DNA from: an uncultured Opitutales bacterium | GTDB taxonomy: Bacteria > Verrucomicrobiota > Verrucomicrobiia > Opitutales > Intestinicryptomonadaceae | NCBI GenBank assembly: GCA_900548185.1 | Contig: URJJ01000025.1 | Location: 1-41,718, forward strand | Direction: 5' to 3' | Length of the DNA stretch: 41,718 nucleotides | Shown here: piece after piece, positions 7,889 to 16,351 of the stretch | Position numbering within the stretch: position 1 is the stretch's first letter | How the letters are laid out: each line of letters begins with the position of its first letter | The notes under the pieces: model-generated | The model's database searches: none | Told to the model about the DNA's origin: nothing | Seen by the model: only the letters and a program-made list of their open reading frames with translations | Program-made: the position numbers and the translations under genes

Positions 7889-9292
7889 TCAGCGCTTCTT
7901 CTCGGGGAGTTCCCCGCGATTTGCCACGAGCAGTATGGCCCTGTCGAGAGCCGTCTTTGCCTTGTCGTTCGCCTTGGCCTTGAGGGCTTCGAGCTTCTTG
8001 TTCGTGCCTTCGATGTCGGCGACGCGCTTGGATATCTGGTTTGCCACCGGAACAATGCGGCCAATCAGGTAGTCATTGTTCTGGGTTATCGCAATTTCTG
8101 CGAGGCCGACGAGGTTGTCATCCATGCCCATCTGTTCTAGAACCCAGCAGCAGTCTCCGCGCTCGACGTTCTTTTCGAGGAATTCCATGACCAAGGGAAG
8201 GCCCTCGTAAACGCCGCGGCAGGCGATGAGCCTGAGGGCCGCCCTGTCCTTGTTCTTGGCATTGTCGAGGATGAACTTGTCTATGGCCTTGTCGGCGGGC
8301 ATCGCAGCTATCGCGTTTTCGGCCCAGTTGCGAACCTTGTTCTTGTCGTCCACAGGGTTTTTGAGGATGTCGAACACGGCCTTGGCGGAGGCTTCGCCGC
8401 CGACAGTCGAGAGGGAGTAGCATGCGGCCATCTGGACGCAGTCTTCGGTGCCTTCCTTGCCGGCTTCAATCATGAAGTTCACGGCTTCCTTGCCCTTGCA
8501 GCCGGCGAGCGAGGTGAGAACCCACGCCTTCGTCGGGTTTTCGCTGTTTTTGAAGCGGTTCCTGAACTGGGAAATCAGGCCGGGCTGCTTTTCCAGCACG
8601 TACGGGGCGACGAGGACGAAGGCCCTGTCGCAGCCGTTGGATATGGCCTTGGAGGCCAGCTCCTTGGAGGGCTTTTTCGAAAACTGGTCGTAGAAGGAGG
8701 CGAATTCGAGAACCTGCCATGTGCCGCCCTGCTTGTTGGCGGCGTTGACGATGTTCTTGTCCTTGGCCTTCTTTGCCTTGTTTACGAAGTCGACGCTGTC
8801 TCCGCGCTCTGCGAGCGAGTTGACGAGGCCGGAAACCAGGGCGCTGTCCTTCTGGGAGGTCACGCGGGCCGTGAGTATCTTCGAAGCCTTGGGCGACGAG
8901 TTCTTTTCAAGGGCCATGCGGGCGGCGTCCTGAATGTCCTTGTCCTTGTCGGAAAGGAGCTTTTCGAGCGTCGAAAGCGACTCTTCCCCGCCGGTCATTT
9001 GCAGGAGGGAGATGAGGAAAACCTTCTCGGTCTTTTCCTTGGCTTTTGAAAGCTCGGCGCAGACGGCCTTCGAGAAGTCCACCCTGTCCTTGCTGTCGGG
9101 GGCGCCGGCCTTGGAGGCGGCGGCAACCGCCTCTCCGGCCTTCTTATAATTGCGTTCGTAGGCCCCGAAGTCGCCCTTTTCGGCGTTCAGGCCCTTCACG
9201 GCCTCCGAAACGATTTCGGAGTAGTTTTCCGCGAAGCAGACGCCGGCGGCCAGCGCCGCCAGCACGGCTATGCTTTTCTTTGCGAATGTCAT
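7889..9292 (-). CDS. Secreted HEAT-repeat protein of unknown function
   Basis: The 467-residue protein has a Sec signal peptide (positive MTFAKKS, hydrophobic core, cleavage after VCFA near residue 21). It then has alpha-helical HEAT-like repeats, visible as recurring patterns such as LLSDKDKDIQDAARMALEK and NWAENAIAAMPADKAIDKFI. The body is rich in Lys, Ala, Asp and Glu. HEAT repeats usually bind other proteins. It is 18 bp downstream of a Tat-exported Gfo/Idh/MocA oxidoreductase, and the two genes share a promoter and terminator, so it may act as its periplasmic partner or scaffold (inference). No catalytic motif was found. Confidence 0.8.
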   Translation of the reverse strand: MTFAKKSIAVLAALAAGVCFAENYSEIVSEAVKGLNAEKGDFGAYERNYKKAGEAVAAASKAGAPDSKDRVDFSKAVCAELSKAKEKTEKVFLISLLQMTGGEESLSTLEKLLSDKDKDIQDAARMALEKNSSPKASKILTARVTSQKDSALVSGLVNSLAERGDSVDFVNKAKKAKDKNIVNAANKQGGTWQVLEFASFYDQFSKKPSKELASKAISNGCDRAFVLVAPYVLEKQPGLISQFRNRFKNSENPTKAWVLTSLAGCKGKEAVNFMIEAGKEGTEDCVQMAACYSLSTVGGEASAKAVFDILKNPVDDKNKVRNWAENAIAAMPADKAIDKFILDNAKNKDRAALRLIACRGVYEGLPLVMEFLEKNVERGDCCWVLEQMGMDDNLVGLAEIAITQNNDYLIGRIVPVANQISKRVADIEGTNKKLEALKAKANDKAKTALDRAILLVANRGELPEKKR

Positions 9293-9310
9293 GTGTTGAG
9301 GCCTTTCCTG

Positions 9311-10630
9311 TTAAGCTCCGAGGTAGTAGGGTGCGCGGCGCGGGCGGCTCACCATGGAGTTCGCCTGTTCGTCGCCGATTATGGCTTCCTTCTTCGGATC
9401 CCAGTTTATGGTCCTGTTGAGACGCAGCGCCATTGCCGAGAGGTGGCATATGGTCGCAGTGCGGTGCCCGATTTCCGCAGTGCATATCGGGTCGCGGCCG
9501 GTCTTTATGGCTTCGAGCCAGTCGTTGTGGTGGCTGGTGACGGGATGCAGGCGGACGGTGCCGCTTTTCATCGCGCTCCTGGCCAGTTCCGGCGGGTCGG
9601 AGTAAATCTTGTTGCCGCGGCTCACCCTGACTTCGCCCTTGGTGCCGACAAAGCGTATCATCTGGCCTTTGGTGCCGCCGTTGAAGCTTCCCGGGGGGTT
9701 GACGTAAACGCGCGGGCCGTTTTCATACTGGTAGAAGCGGCAGGGCGCGCCGTCGGTGCCCTGCGGGCAGAACATCGTCGGGCCGGAATCGTCCATGCCG
9801 AGGGCCCACTGGATGATGTCGAAGTGGTGCGCTCCCCAGTCGCCCTCCTTGCGTTCGCCGTATTCCCAGAACCTGCGCCAGCCGCCGCCGAAGTTGCCCT
9901 TGACGCGCTCGGAGTTGTACGGGCGCCACGGGGTCGCGCCGAGCCACTTGTCGTAATGGAATCCGTCGGGAATCGGCTCTTCGGGAAGCTCCATCGGGGG
10001 CGGGAATTCGCCGATGCCGGTGTAGATTTCCTTGATTTCGCCGATGAGGCCGTTGCGGACTATCTGCGCGGCCTGGCGGAACTGCCATTCGGAGCGCTGC
10101 TGCGAGCCGACCTGAAGGATGCCCTTGTTGCGCTTTACGGCGTCGGAGAGTATCCTGCCCTCTTCGATGGTGAGGGTGAGGGGCTTTTCGCAATAGACGG
10201 CCTTGCCGCGGTTGATGGCGTAAAGGGCCTGGGCGACGTGCCAGTGGTCGGGCGTGGCCACAACCACCGCGTCGATGTCGTCGCGGTCGATAAGTTCCTG
10301 GTAGTCGATATACTTGTCGCAGCCCTTGTAGTCCGTGAGGTTGTTGCGGCGCGCGGAACGCGCTTCAACGTCCTTCTGGACGCGGTTCAGAACGGTTTCG
10401 TTCACGTCGCAGACTGCGATAACCTGCGTTTCGGCCCTGTCGGCAAACGAGTTCCTGTGCCCGTTGGACTGCAGGCCGTTGCCGACCACGCCGACGTTTA
10501 TCCTGTTGCTTGGCGCTACCGTCTTGCCTTTTCCCAAGGCGCTCGACGGAATGAGCGTGGGCATGAATACGCCCGCCGCCGCGGCACCAGCCGCCTTCGC
10601 CAAGAAGTTCCTTCTTGATATTTTACTCAT
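9311..10630 (-). CDS. Tat-exported Gfo/Idh/MocA-family oxidoreductase
   Basis: The 439-residue protein starts with a twin-arginine signal (SRRNFLAKAAGAAAAG, residues 5-20), so a folded, NAD(P)-loaded enzyme is probably exported to the periplasm. The Rossmann nucleotide site GVVGNGLQSNG is at 47-57, VVVATPDHWH at 122-131 and the family EKP motif at 148-150. Later sequence contains GDWGAHHFDI and TSHHNDWLEAI, typical of the sugar-binding half. The likely role is oxidation/reduction or redox-neutral processing of a sugar or inositol-type substrate; the substrate is unknown. Such Tat-tagged members are abundant in Planctomycetes and Verrucomicrobia. AGGGGG precedes the ATG, and a promoter lies about 120 bp upstream. 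Confidence 0.9.
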   Translation of the reverse strand: MSKISRRNFLAKAAGAAAAGVFMPTLIPSSALGKGKTVAPSNRINVGVVGNGLQSNGHRNSFADRAETQVIAVCDVNETVLNRVQKDVEARSARRNNLTDYKGCDKYIDYQELIDRDDIDAVVVATPDHWHVAQALYAINRGKAVYCEKPLTLTIEEGRILSDAVKRNKGILQVGSQQRSEWQFRQAAQIVRNGLIGEIKEIYTGIGEFPPPMELPEEPIPDGFHYDKWLGATPWRPYNSERVKGNFGGGWRRFWEYGERKEGDWGAHHFDIIQWALGMDDSGPTMFCPQGTDGAPCRFYQYENGPRVYVNPPGSFNGGTKGQMIRFVGTKGEVRVSRGNKIYSDPPELARSAMKSGTVRLHPVTSHHNDWLEAIKTGRDPICTAEIGHRTATICHLSAMALRLNRTINWDPKKEAIIGDEQANSMVSRPRRAPYYLGA

Positions 10631-10751
10631 ACAATGATTCCCCCTATATTTTATGTTGATGCCAAAAGGAGCGAATAAATCGTACCTTTCGGCAAAGACT
10701 TAAAGACAATTCCCGCCAAAACGGCGGATATAGAAAGTTTTTAGATTTCCC

Positions 10752-10780
10752 ACTATGCTCCGCAGTTTGCGTCTTGTCAA
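10752..10780 (-). promoter_or_regulatory. Sigma70-type promoter for the oxidoreductase-HEAT operon
   Basis: On the minus strand a perfect TTGACA (10775-10780) is followed after exactly 17 bp by CATAGT (10752-10757), a four-of-six -10. Transcription would start near 10745, giving a leader of about 115 nt before the ATG at 10630. Confidence 0.7.
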
Positions 10781-10992
10781 TAGAATTTCTGCGGCGAATA
10801 AGAACAGCACAATATAGTACCCTTTTTGCGGCCTGGCGGCGCGCGCCGGGCCGTTGGGCCGGGCTGGGGGAGCGCTTCCGCCTCATTGAGCGGGCCCGCG
10901 CGGCGGCGGACGGCCTGCGCCGCAGCGGGAGCATGCCGCTTTGGAGTGGCTCTGCGCGGACTTTCCGCGCGTCGGGGCGCCGGGCTTTTCGC

Positions 10993-11018
10993 AAAAAAAA
11001 CGCGCGGCGTACCGCGCG
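10993..11018 (-). terminator. Terminator downstream of speA
   Basis: On the minus strand CGCGCGG pairs perfectly with CCGCGCG (11012-11018 with 11001-11007) around a 4-nt loop, followed by eight T residues (complement of 10993-11000). It is a strong intrinsic terminator about 33 bp after the speA stop. Confidence 0.93.
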
Positions 11019-11050
11019 GTTTTCTTGAGATTTGCGGGATGCCCCCCGAA

Positions 11051-12949
11051 CTACTTTAAGTAGGTGCTGCCCTTCAGAACCCTGTTATAGTGCGCCAGCA
11101 TCTTGACACCCTCGCGCGGCTTTATCTTGTCGGCCTTTATGGCAGCGTCCACGGCCTTTTTCATGAGGCGGGAGAGTATTTCATCCTTGTACTGTATCTG
11201 CGGCAGGACGTCCGAGATGGTCGAGCCGTCTATGGCCTCCTCGACATAGAAGCCGTCCTCCTCGTCGTCCTCCAAAAACACGTGGACTTCGTCGACGCGG
11301 CCGAAGAGGTTGTGCTGGTCGCCCATTATGTCCTGGTACGCCCCGACGAGGAACACGCCTACGTAGTAGGTCTCGTTTTTGCCCAGCGAATGCAGGGGGA
11401 GGGTGTCGCGCTCGTCCTCCAGGTCTATGAATTTGTTTATCTTGCCGTCGGAGTCGCAGGTTATGTCGACTATTGTGGTGTTCACGTCGGGCTTTTCGTC
11501 GAGCCTCTGGATGGGGACTACGGGGAAGAGCTGCTTTAGCGCCCAGTGGTCGAGAAGCGACTGGAAGACGGAGAAGTTGCCTATGTACTGGGCGGCGAGC
11601 ACCTCCTCCAGCTTCTCAAGGTCCTCGGGGATGTTTGCGGAGCCCGAGATGTCGGCCTTGACGTCGCGGCAGACGGCCCAGAACAGGTTTTCGGCGAGGG
11701 CCTTGTCCTCCAGCTTCAGTATGCCGTGGGTGAACAGGGTGTGGGCCTCCTTTTTCAGCTCGCTTGCGTCTAGGAAGCGCTCAAGGCTGGAGGAGTAGGA
11801 CTTCTTTTCGTCCAGTATGTGCGCGAGGTCCTTTATAACCTGGTGGGAGTTCTTTTTGACTGTCAGGTTCTTTGCGTCCGGGGTCTTCTGAATGGTGTCG
11901 AAAACCTCCAGGACGAGTATCGAGTGCGGGGCCACCACGGCCCGGCCGCTTTCGGTTATGATGTTGGGATGCGGCGCGTCGGCCGAATCGCAGACGCTCT
12001 TTATGCCGTAAACTATCGCGCGGGCGTATTCTTCGAGGGAGTAGTTTGTGGAGGAGTCGTAGTTTGAGCGCGAGCCGTCGTAGTCTATGCCTAGCCCTCC
12101 GCCGCAGTCTATGTAGCGGACGTTGAAGCCCATGCGGTGGAATTCGCAGTAGTAGCGCGCGGCTTCGGCCACGGCGTTTTTTATTGTGGCGATGTTGGGG
12201 ACTTGGCTTCCCACGTGGAAGTGGATGAGCTTTACCGCCTCCTTCATGCGCGCCCTTTTGAACTTTGCGAGCGCCTGGACTATCTCCGTCGGGAACAGCC
12301 CGAACTTCGCGTTCTCGCCGACCGACGAGGCCCACATGCCCTCGCCCGAGATTCCAAGTTTCACCCTGATTCCGATGTTGGGGACGACCCCCTCCTTCTG
12401 GGCCAGCCTTATTACGTCGTCCACGTCGGAGAGCTGCTCTATTACTATGAACACCTTCTTGCCGAGCTTGACGCCGTTGAGGGCGAGCTGTATGTATTCC
12501 AAATCCTTGTAGCCGTTGCAGATGAGGAGCGACTCCGGGTCGTCGTGCATGGCCAGGGCCAGCATCAGCTCAGCCTTGCTTCCGGCCTCTATGCCGTAGT
12601 GGTACTTCCTGCCCTCGTCCAGAATTTCCTCGACCACCTCCCGGAGCTGGTTTGTCTTTATCGGGAACACCCCCCGGTAGCGGCCCGCGTAGTCCTCCTC
12701 CTCTATGGCGGTCTGGAATGCCTCGTTGAGGCGCTTGACGCGCGCGTGCAGCAGGTCCTGTATGCGTATCGTAAGCGGCGGCTTGAGGCCCATTGACTTG
12801 GCCTCCTTCACCACTTCCGCCAGGTCTATCGAGCGGTCGTCGCAAAACGGGCGCACCTGCATGGTTCCCTTTTTCGAGACGGAGAAATGCCCCATGCCCC
12901 AGTTGGGAATGCCGTAGAGCCTTTCGGAATCCTTTGTCGTCCAGCCCAT
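11051..12949 (-). CDS. speA: Biosynthetic arginine decarboxylase
   Basis: SpeA decarboxylates arginine to agmatine, the first step of the agmatine route to putrescine and other polyamines. The 632-residue protein is a fold-type III PLP decarboxylase, a little shorter than E. coli SpeA (658). The PLP lysine is Lys98 in VFPIKTNQ. Other family marks are HFHVGSQ, the glycine-rich YIDCGGGLGIDYDGS and NIITESGRAVVAPHS. The start at 12949 lies 3 bp after the hisF stop, so it is probably the last gene of trpS-13707-hisF-speA; a strong terminator follows. Confidence 0.95.
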   Translation of the reverse strand: MGWTTKDSERLYGIPNWGMGHFSVSKKGTMQVRPFCDDRSIDLAEVVKEAKSMGLKPPLTIRIQDLLHARVKRLNEAFQTAIEEEDYAGRYRGVFPIKTNQLREVVEEILDEGRKYHYGIEAGSKAELMLALAMHDDPESLLICNGYKDLEYIQLALNGVKLGKKVFIVIEQLSDVDDVIRLAQKEGVVPNIGIRVKLGISGEGMWASSVGENAKFGLFPTEIVQALAKFKRARMKEAVKLIHFHVGSQVPNIATIKNAVAEAARYYCEFHRMGFNVRYIDCGGGLGIDYDGSRSNYDSSTNYSLEEYARAIVYGIKSVCDSADAPHPNIITESGRAVVAPHSILVLEVFDTIQKTPDAKNLTVKKNSHQVIKDLAHILDEKKSYSSSLERFLDASELKKEAHTLFTHGILKLEDKALAENLFWAVCRDVKADISGSANIPEDLEKLEEVLAAQYIGNFSVFQSLLDHWALKQLFPVVPIQRLDEKPDVNTTIVDITCDSDGKINKFIDLEDERDTLPLHSLGKNETYYVGVFLVGAYQDIMGDQHNLFGRVDEVHVFLEDDEEDGFYVEEAIDGSTISDVLPQIQYKDEILSRLMKKAVDAAIKADKIKPREGVKMLAHYNRVLKGSTYLK

Positions 12950-12952
12950 AGT

Positions 12953-13714
12953 TCAAACCCTCCTTGCCGGCAGCCCGGCGGCGGCCATGGCGTCCTTGGC
13001 CTGGCTTATAGTGTAGGTTCCGAAGTGGAATATCGAGGCCGCCAGCACCGCGCTTGCGTGCCCGAGGTTCACGGCGTCGACCATGTGGGATAGGTTTCCG
13101 GCCCCGCCGGAGGCTATCACCGGGATTTGCACCGCGTCGCTGACGGCGCGGGTGAGGGGGATGTCGTAGCCGTCCTTCGTGCCGTCGGAGTCCATGGAAG
13201 TGAGCAGTATTTCGCCCGCGCCGCGCCTTTCGACCTCCCGGGCCCACTCGACCGCGTCGAGCCGGGTCCTGTTGCGGCCTCCGTGGGTGTAGACGTTCCA
13301 GCCGCCGGAGTCCTCGCGCTTGGCGTCGATTGCGACCACTATGCACTGGTTCCCGAATTTTGCGGACGCCTTTGAAACGAGGTCCGGGTCGGTTATGGCC
13401 GAGGTGTTCAGCGACACCTTGTCGGCTCCGGCGTTGAGCATCGCGCGGATGTCGTCGAGCGTGCGCAGGCCGCCGCCCACCGTCAGGGGCATGAAGCACT
13501 CGGAGGCCGTGCGCTCCACGACTTCGCGCATGATTGCGCGGCCGTCGCTCGAGGCTGTGATGTCCAGAAACACAAGCTCGTCGGCCCCCTGGGCCTCGTA
13601 CGCCTTTGCCTGCTCCACGGGGTCTCCCGCGTCGACGAGGTTAACGAAATTGACGCCTTTTACTACGCGCCCGTTGTGGACGTCCAGGCAGGGGATTATT
13701 CTTACGCTAAGCAT
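12953..13714 (-). CDS. hisF: Imidazole glycerol phosphate synthase, cyclase subunit
   Basis: HisF with HisH converts PRFAR and glutamine-derived ammonia to imidazole glycerol phosphate and AICAR in histidine synthesis. The 253-residue TIM barrel has catalytic Asp11 (IIPCLDV) and Asp130 (VAIDAK), and the phosphate-binding TVGGG (78-82) and ASGGAG motifs. It is complete and of normal size. Unusually it lies not with other his genes but between an uncharacterised membrane protein (8-bp overlap at its start) and speA (3-bp gap). Confidence 0.96.
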   Translation of the reverse strand: MLSVRIIPCLDVHNGRVVKGVNFVNLVDAGDPVEQAKAYEAQGADELVFLDITASSDGRAIMREVVERTASECFMPLTVGGGLRTLDDIRAMLNAGADKVSLNTSAITDPDLVSKASAKFGNQCIVVAIDAKREDSGGWNVYTHGGRNRTRLDAVEWAREVERRGAGEILLTSMDSDGTKDGYDIPLTRAVSDAVQIPVIASGGAGNLSHMVDAVNLGHASAVLAASIFHFGTYTISQAKDAMAAAGLPARRV

Positions 13715-15110
13715 CTGATTTGAAATCTGGGTCCAGTTCGAGGGTTTCGCCCGGGTTCAGCGTCATCTCGCCGAGGTTTGAAGGGGTTTCGTCGTTGAGC
13801 CATATGGTGAAGCGGATGGGGGCGGACGGGGGCTCGGGGCACACCCACTGCCACCTGCCGATTTCCAGCATCTGCATGGGCGAGCCTTTGGAGGGGTCTA
13901 GCCCCCCGCCGTCGCCGCGCAGAAACGGGCGGTTGCCTATTCCGAGGAAGGCGTTTGCAGACACGGCGGTGTCTCCGGGGCGCGCCGGGCGGGGCTTCTT
14001 TGTTTCGGGTATCTCGCCGGAGGGAAAGAGCGCCGCCTGGCCCTTTGCCCCCTCCAGCTCCTCAACGTATTTTTCGACTCCCGGGGATACCTCGCGCATG
14101 GTTTCGGATGCGTCGAGCTCGTCCGCGGTTTCGGGCGATGACGCGCCCCCGGGGGAGCAGGTTCCCTGCTTGAGGCAGACGGGGGATTCCACCCCGTCGT
14201 ATTCCGCAGGGGCGTCGCCTGTCCGGTTCTTTTCTATGAAGCGCGAGACCACCGAGCGGGTGGAAAACGCCTGGGAGTTGGAAAGGGCCTTCTCTATCAT
14301 CCCCGACCAGTTCGGGAGCGGCTTTGAGGGGGCTGCGTTTTCGCTCTCCCCTCCGGCGCCGGGCTCCGTTTCGGGGGATTCGCGGGGGGCTTCCGCCTCC
14401 TCCGGGTGCGCCCCGCCTGCCGCGTCTGCGGCTGCGGGTTCCGGGAGGTCTGCGTTTTCGGGGGCTTCGGCCCGCCCTTCGACGTCTGCCGCCCGCCCGT
14501 CGCCGCCCATCGCGGAGCGGATTTCGGAAATCAGGCTCTCAATCTTTTCCTTAAGGTCAGCCACTTCGGCGCGGAGCGCATCGGGGTTTTGGGACGACGC
14601 TTCGGCCCGGAAGGCGTCGAATTCCCTCCTGAGGGCCTCAATCTCCGGATTCTTCCCCTCCAGCGCGTCGAGGCGCGCGCACATCTGGGACATGCCCTCC
14701 TGCGAGGCGAAGAGGTTTTTTGCAGTTTCCTGGGAGCGCGACTTTTCAGCGGCAAGCTCCGCACCCAGGCCCTGCATTGCTCCGCGCGCGGCGCGGATTG
14801 CGTCTGCCTGCTCGGCGAGCGAGCTGCGGAGCGCGCGCAGGTCTGCCGATGCCGCTGCGACCTGCTCGCGGGCCTGCTCGCCGTCGCGCATGGCGCCTAT
14901 CTGGGCGATTCTTACCTGCGCCCGGTACTGGAGGGCGAGCGGGAGGGCGACGAGGGCCATCGCCGCCGCCACAAGGGCCGCGAGCGAAGCCGCCTGCCAC
15001 GCCTGCATGGGCTCTTCCCGCGCGACGTTTGGCAGGGATATGAGAAGGACCGCCAGGAACATCAGGGCGTCGGCGGCGTACAGGGGCCATGTGGGGATTT
15101 TTTTCTGCAT
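13707..15110 (-). CDS. Membrane-anchored coiled-coil protein with C-terminal conserved-looking domain, function unknown
   Basis: I do not recognise the family. The 467-residue protein has two N-terminal hydrophobic helices (about 9-26 and 38-60), then an Ala/Glu/Arg/Gln-rich region (about 65-200) with heptad-like coiled-coil character. An acidic, Pro/Ala/Glu-rich low-complexity linker follows (about 205-270). The last 80 residues look folded: GIGNRPFLRGDGGG, PMQMLEIGRWQW, IRFTIWLNDE and a closing LNPGETLELDPDF. That alternation of aromatic and beta-type segments suggests a small beta-sandwich, possibly glycan-binding, but this is only inference. It overlaps hisF by 8 bp and follows trpS after 44 bp, so it is probably cotranscribed with them. 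Confidence 0.75.
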   Translation of the reverse strand: MQKKIPTWPLYAADALMFLAVLLISLPNVAREEPMQAWQAASLAALVAAAMALVALPLALQYRAQVRIAQIGAMRDGEQAREQVAAASADLRALRSSLAEQADAIRAARGAMQGLGAELAAEKSRSQETAKNLFASQEGMSQMCARLDALEGKNPEIEALRREFDAFRAEASSQNPDALRAEVADLKEKIESLISEIRSAMGGDGRAADVEGRAEAPENADLPEPAAADAAGGAHPEEAEAPRESPETEPGAGGESENAAPSKPLPNWSGMIEKALSNSQAFSTRSVVSRFIEKNRTGDAPAEYDGVESPVCLKQGTCSPGGASSPETADELDASETMREVSPGVEKYVEELEGAKGQAALFPSGEIPETKKPRPARPGDTAVSANAFLGIGNRPFLRGDGGGLDPSKGSPMQMLEIGRWQWVCPEPPSAPIRFTIWLNDETPSNLGEMTLNPGETLELDPDFKSDA

Positions 15111-15154
15111 TTTTCAGCCTTTTTTGAAATTCCTGCCGCCGGGGGAGCGGTGCG

Positions 15155-16189
15155 CTATCCCCGAGGGAGCTCCAGGTAGCCGGCCTTGCGGCAGACCTTT
15201 GACATGGTCCTTGCGGCGCGCCTTGCGGCGGCCTCCGAGCCGCGCTTAAGCACTGCTTCGAGGTATCCCTTGTCCTTCATCAGCTCCTCGTATTTCGCCC
15301 TTATCGGGTCGAATTTAGCAATGACTGCGTCCGCCACCGCCTTTTTGAAGGCCCCGTACTGGCTTCCGGAAAATTCCGCCTCTATTTCGGCAGCCGTCCT
15401 GCCGGAGACTGCGCCCATGATGTTTATGAGGTTTGTGACGCCCTTCTTTTCTTCGCAGGCCCTGACTTCGCTCCCGGAGTCGGTGACGGCCGACATTATC
15501 TTTTTGCGCAGCTCGTCGGGGGTGTCTATGATGTAGAGCGAGCCAAGCGAGTTTTTGTCGGACTTCGACATCTTAGCCTCGGGGTTCTGGAGGCTCATTA
15601 TGCGCGCCCCCGTCTGGGGGATGTGGGCCTCCGGCAGCTTGAAAGTGGGCGAATAGGCATTGTTGAACTTTGCGGCGAGGTCGCGGGCTAGCTCCAGATG
15701 CTGCTTCTGGTCCTCCCCGACTGGCACGAGGTCGGCGTTGTAAATCAGAATGTCGGCCGCCATGAGGACGGGGTAGAAGAGGAGGCCGGAGCCTATGGAG
15801 GCGTCGGAGGAGCCCGACTCCGCCAGCCTTCTGGACTTGTCCTTGAACTGCGTCATGCGCTCGAGCTGGCCGACCGGGCAGAGGCATGCCAGTATCCATG
15901 TGAGCTCGGCGTGGCCGGGCACCGCGCTTTGCAGGAACAGGCTGCACTTTTCGGGGTCGAGCCCGCAGGCGAGGTACTGGGCGGCGCACATGTAAGTGTT
16001 GCGGCGCAGCTCCGCCGGGACGTACGGCATCGTTATTGCGTGCATGTCAACTATCCCGAAATAGCATTCGTGGGAGCCCTGCATTTCGACCCACTGGCGC
16101 ACGGCCCCTATGTAGTTGCCAAGGTGCAGCTTGCCCGTCGGCTGCGCGCATGTTAAAACGACTTTTCTGTTTGCGGATGCGTTTTCCAT
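15155..16189 (-). CDS. trpS: Tryptophanyl-tRNA synthetase
   Basis: TrpS charges tRNA-Trp with tryptophan. The 344-residue class I synthetase has AQPTGKLHLGNYIG with the HIGH-type HLGN at 22-25 and KMSKS at 206-210; E. coli TrpS is 334 residues. The frame stays open 30 codons further upstream, but I start at the ATG at 16189 because the family begins immediately before VLTCAQPTGK. The extension would also include the candidate promoter. It is the first gene of the minus-strand group and is divergent from uvrB. Confidence 0.95.
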   Translation of the reverse strand: MENASANRKVVLTCAQPTGKLHLGNYIGAVRQWVEMQGSHECYFGIVDMHAITMPYVPAELRRNTYMCAAQYLACGLDPEKCSLFLQSAVPGHAELTWILACLCPVGQLERMTQFKDKSRRLAESGSSDASIGSGLLFYPVLMAADILIYNADLVPVGEDQKQHLELARDLAAKFNNAYSPTFKLPEAHIPQTGARIMSLQNPEAKMSKSDKNSLGSLYIIDTPDELRKKIMSAVTDSGSEVRACEEKKGVTNLINIMGAVSGRTAAEIEAEFSGSQYGAFKKAVADAVIAKFDPIRAKYEELMKDKGYLEAVLKRGSEAAARRAARTMSKVCRKAGYLELPRG

Positions 16190-16202
16190 CTTTACCGGCG
16201 CG

Positions 16203-16231
16203 ATATTTGGCCAATACTTTGGCGGTTTCAA
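16203..16231 (-). promoter_or_regulatory. Candidate trpS promoter
   Basis: On the minus strand TTGAAA (16226-16231) is followed after 17 bp by AAATAT (16203-16208). The -35 is good and the -10 weak. The start of transcription would be only a few bases before the chosen ATG at 16189, so the leader would be very short. Confidence 0.35.
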
Positions 16232-16351
16232 CTTTAAACTTGTGCGCCCCACTGATTTTGCGGCCCCGGCTATCCGCATTCCCCGGCGCGGCGGCCGGGT
16301 TCATTTTATGCTTTAAAGCGGGCCGCTTATGCCGTTTATTCCATCTTAAAA

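Noticed and set aside
13720..15249. 509-codon plus-strand open frame opposite the coiled-coil protein gene
   Set aside because: Ser/Arg/Ala-rich shadow. The minus-strand frame has plausible membrane helices, a coiled coil and operon overlaps with hisF.
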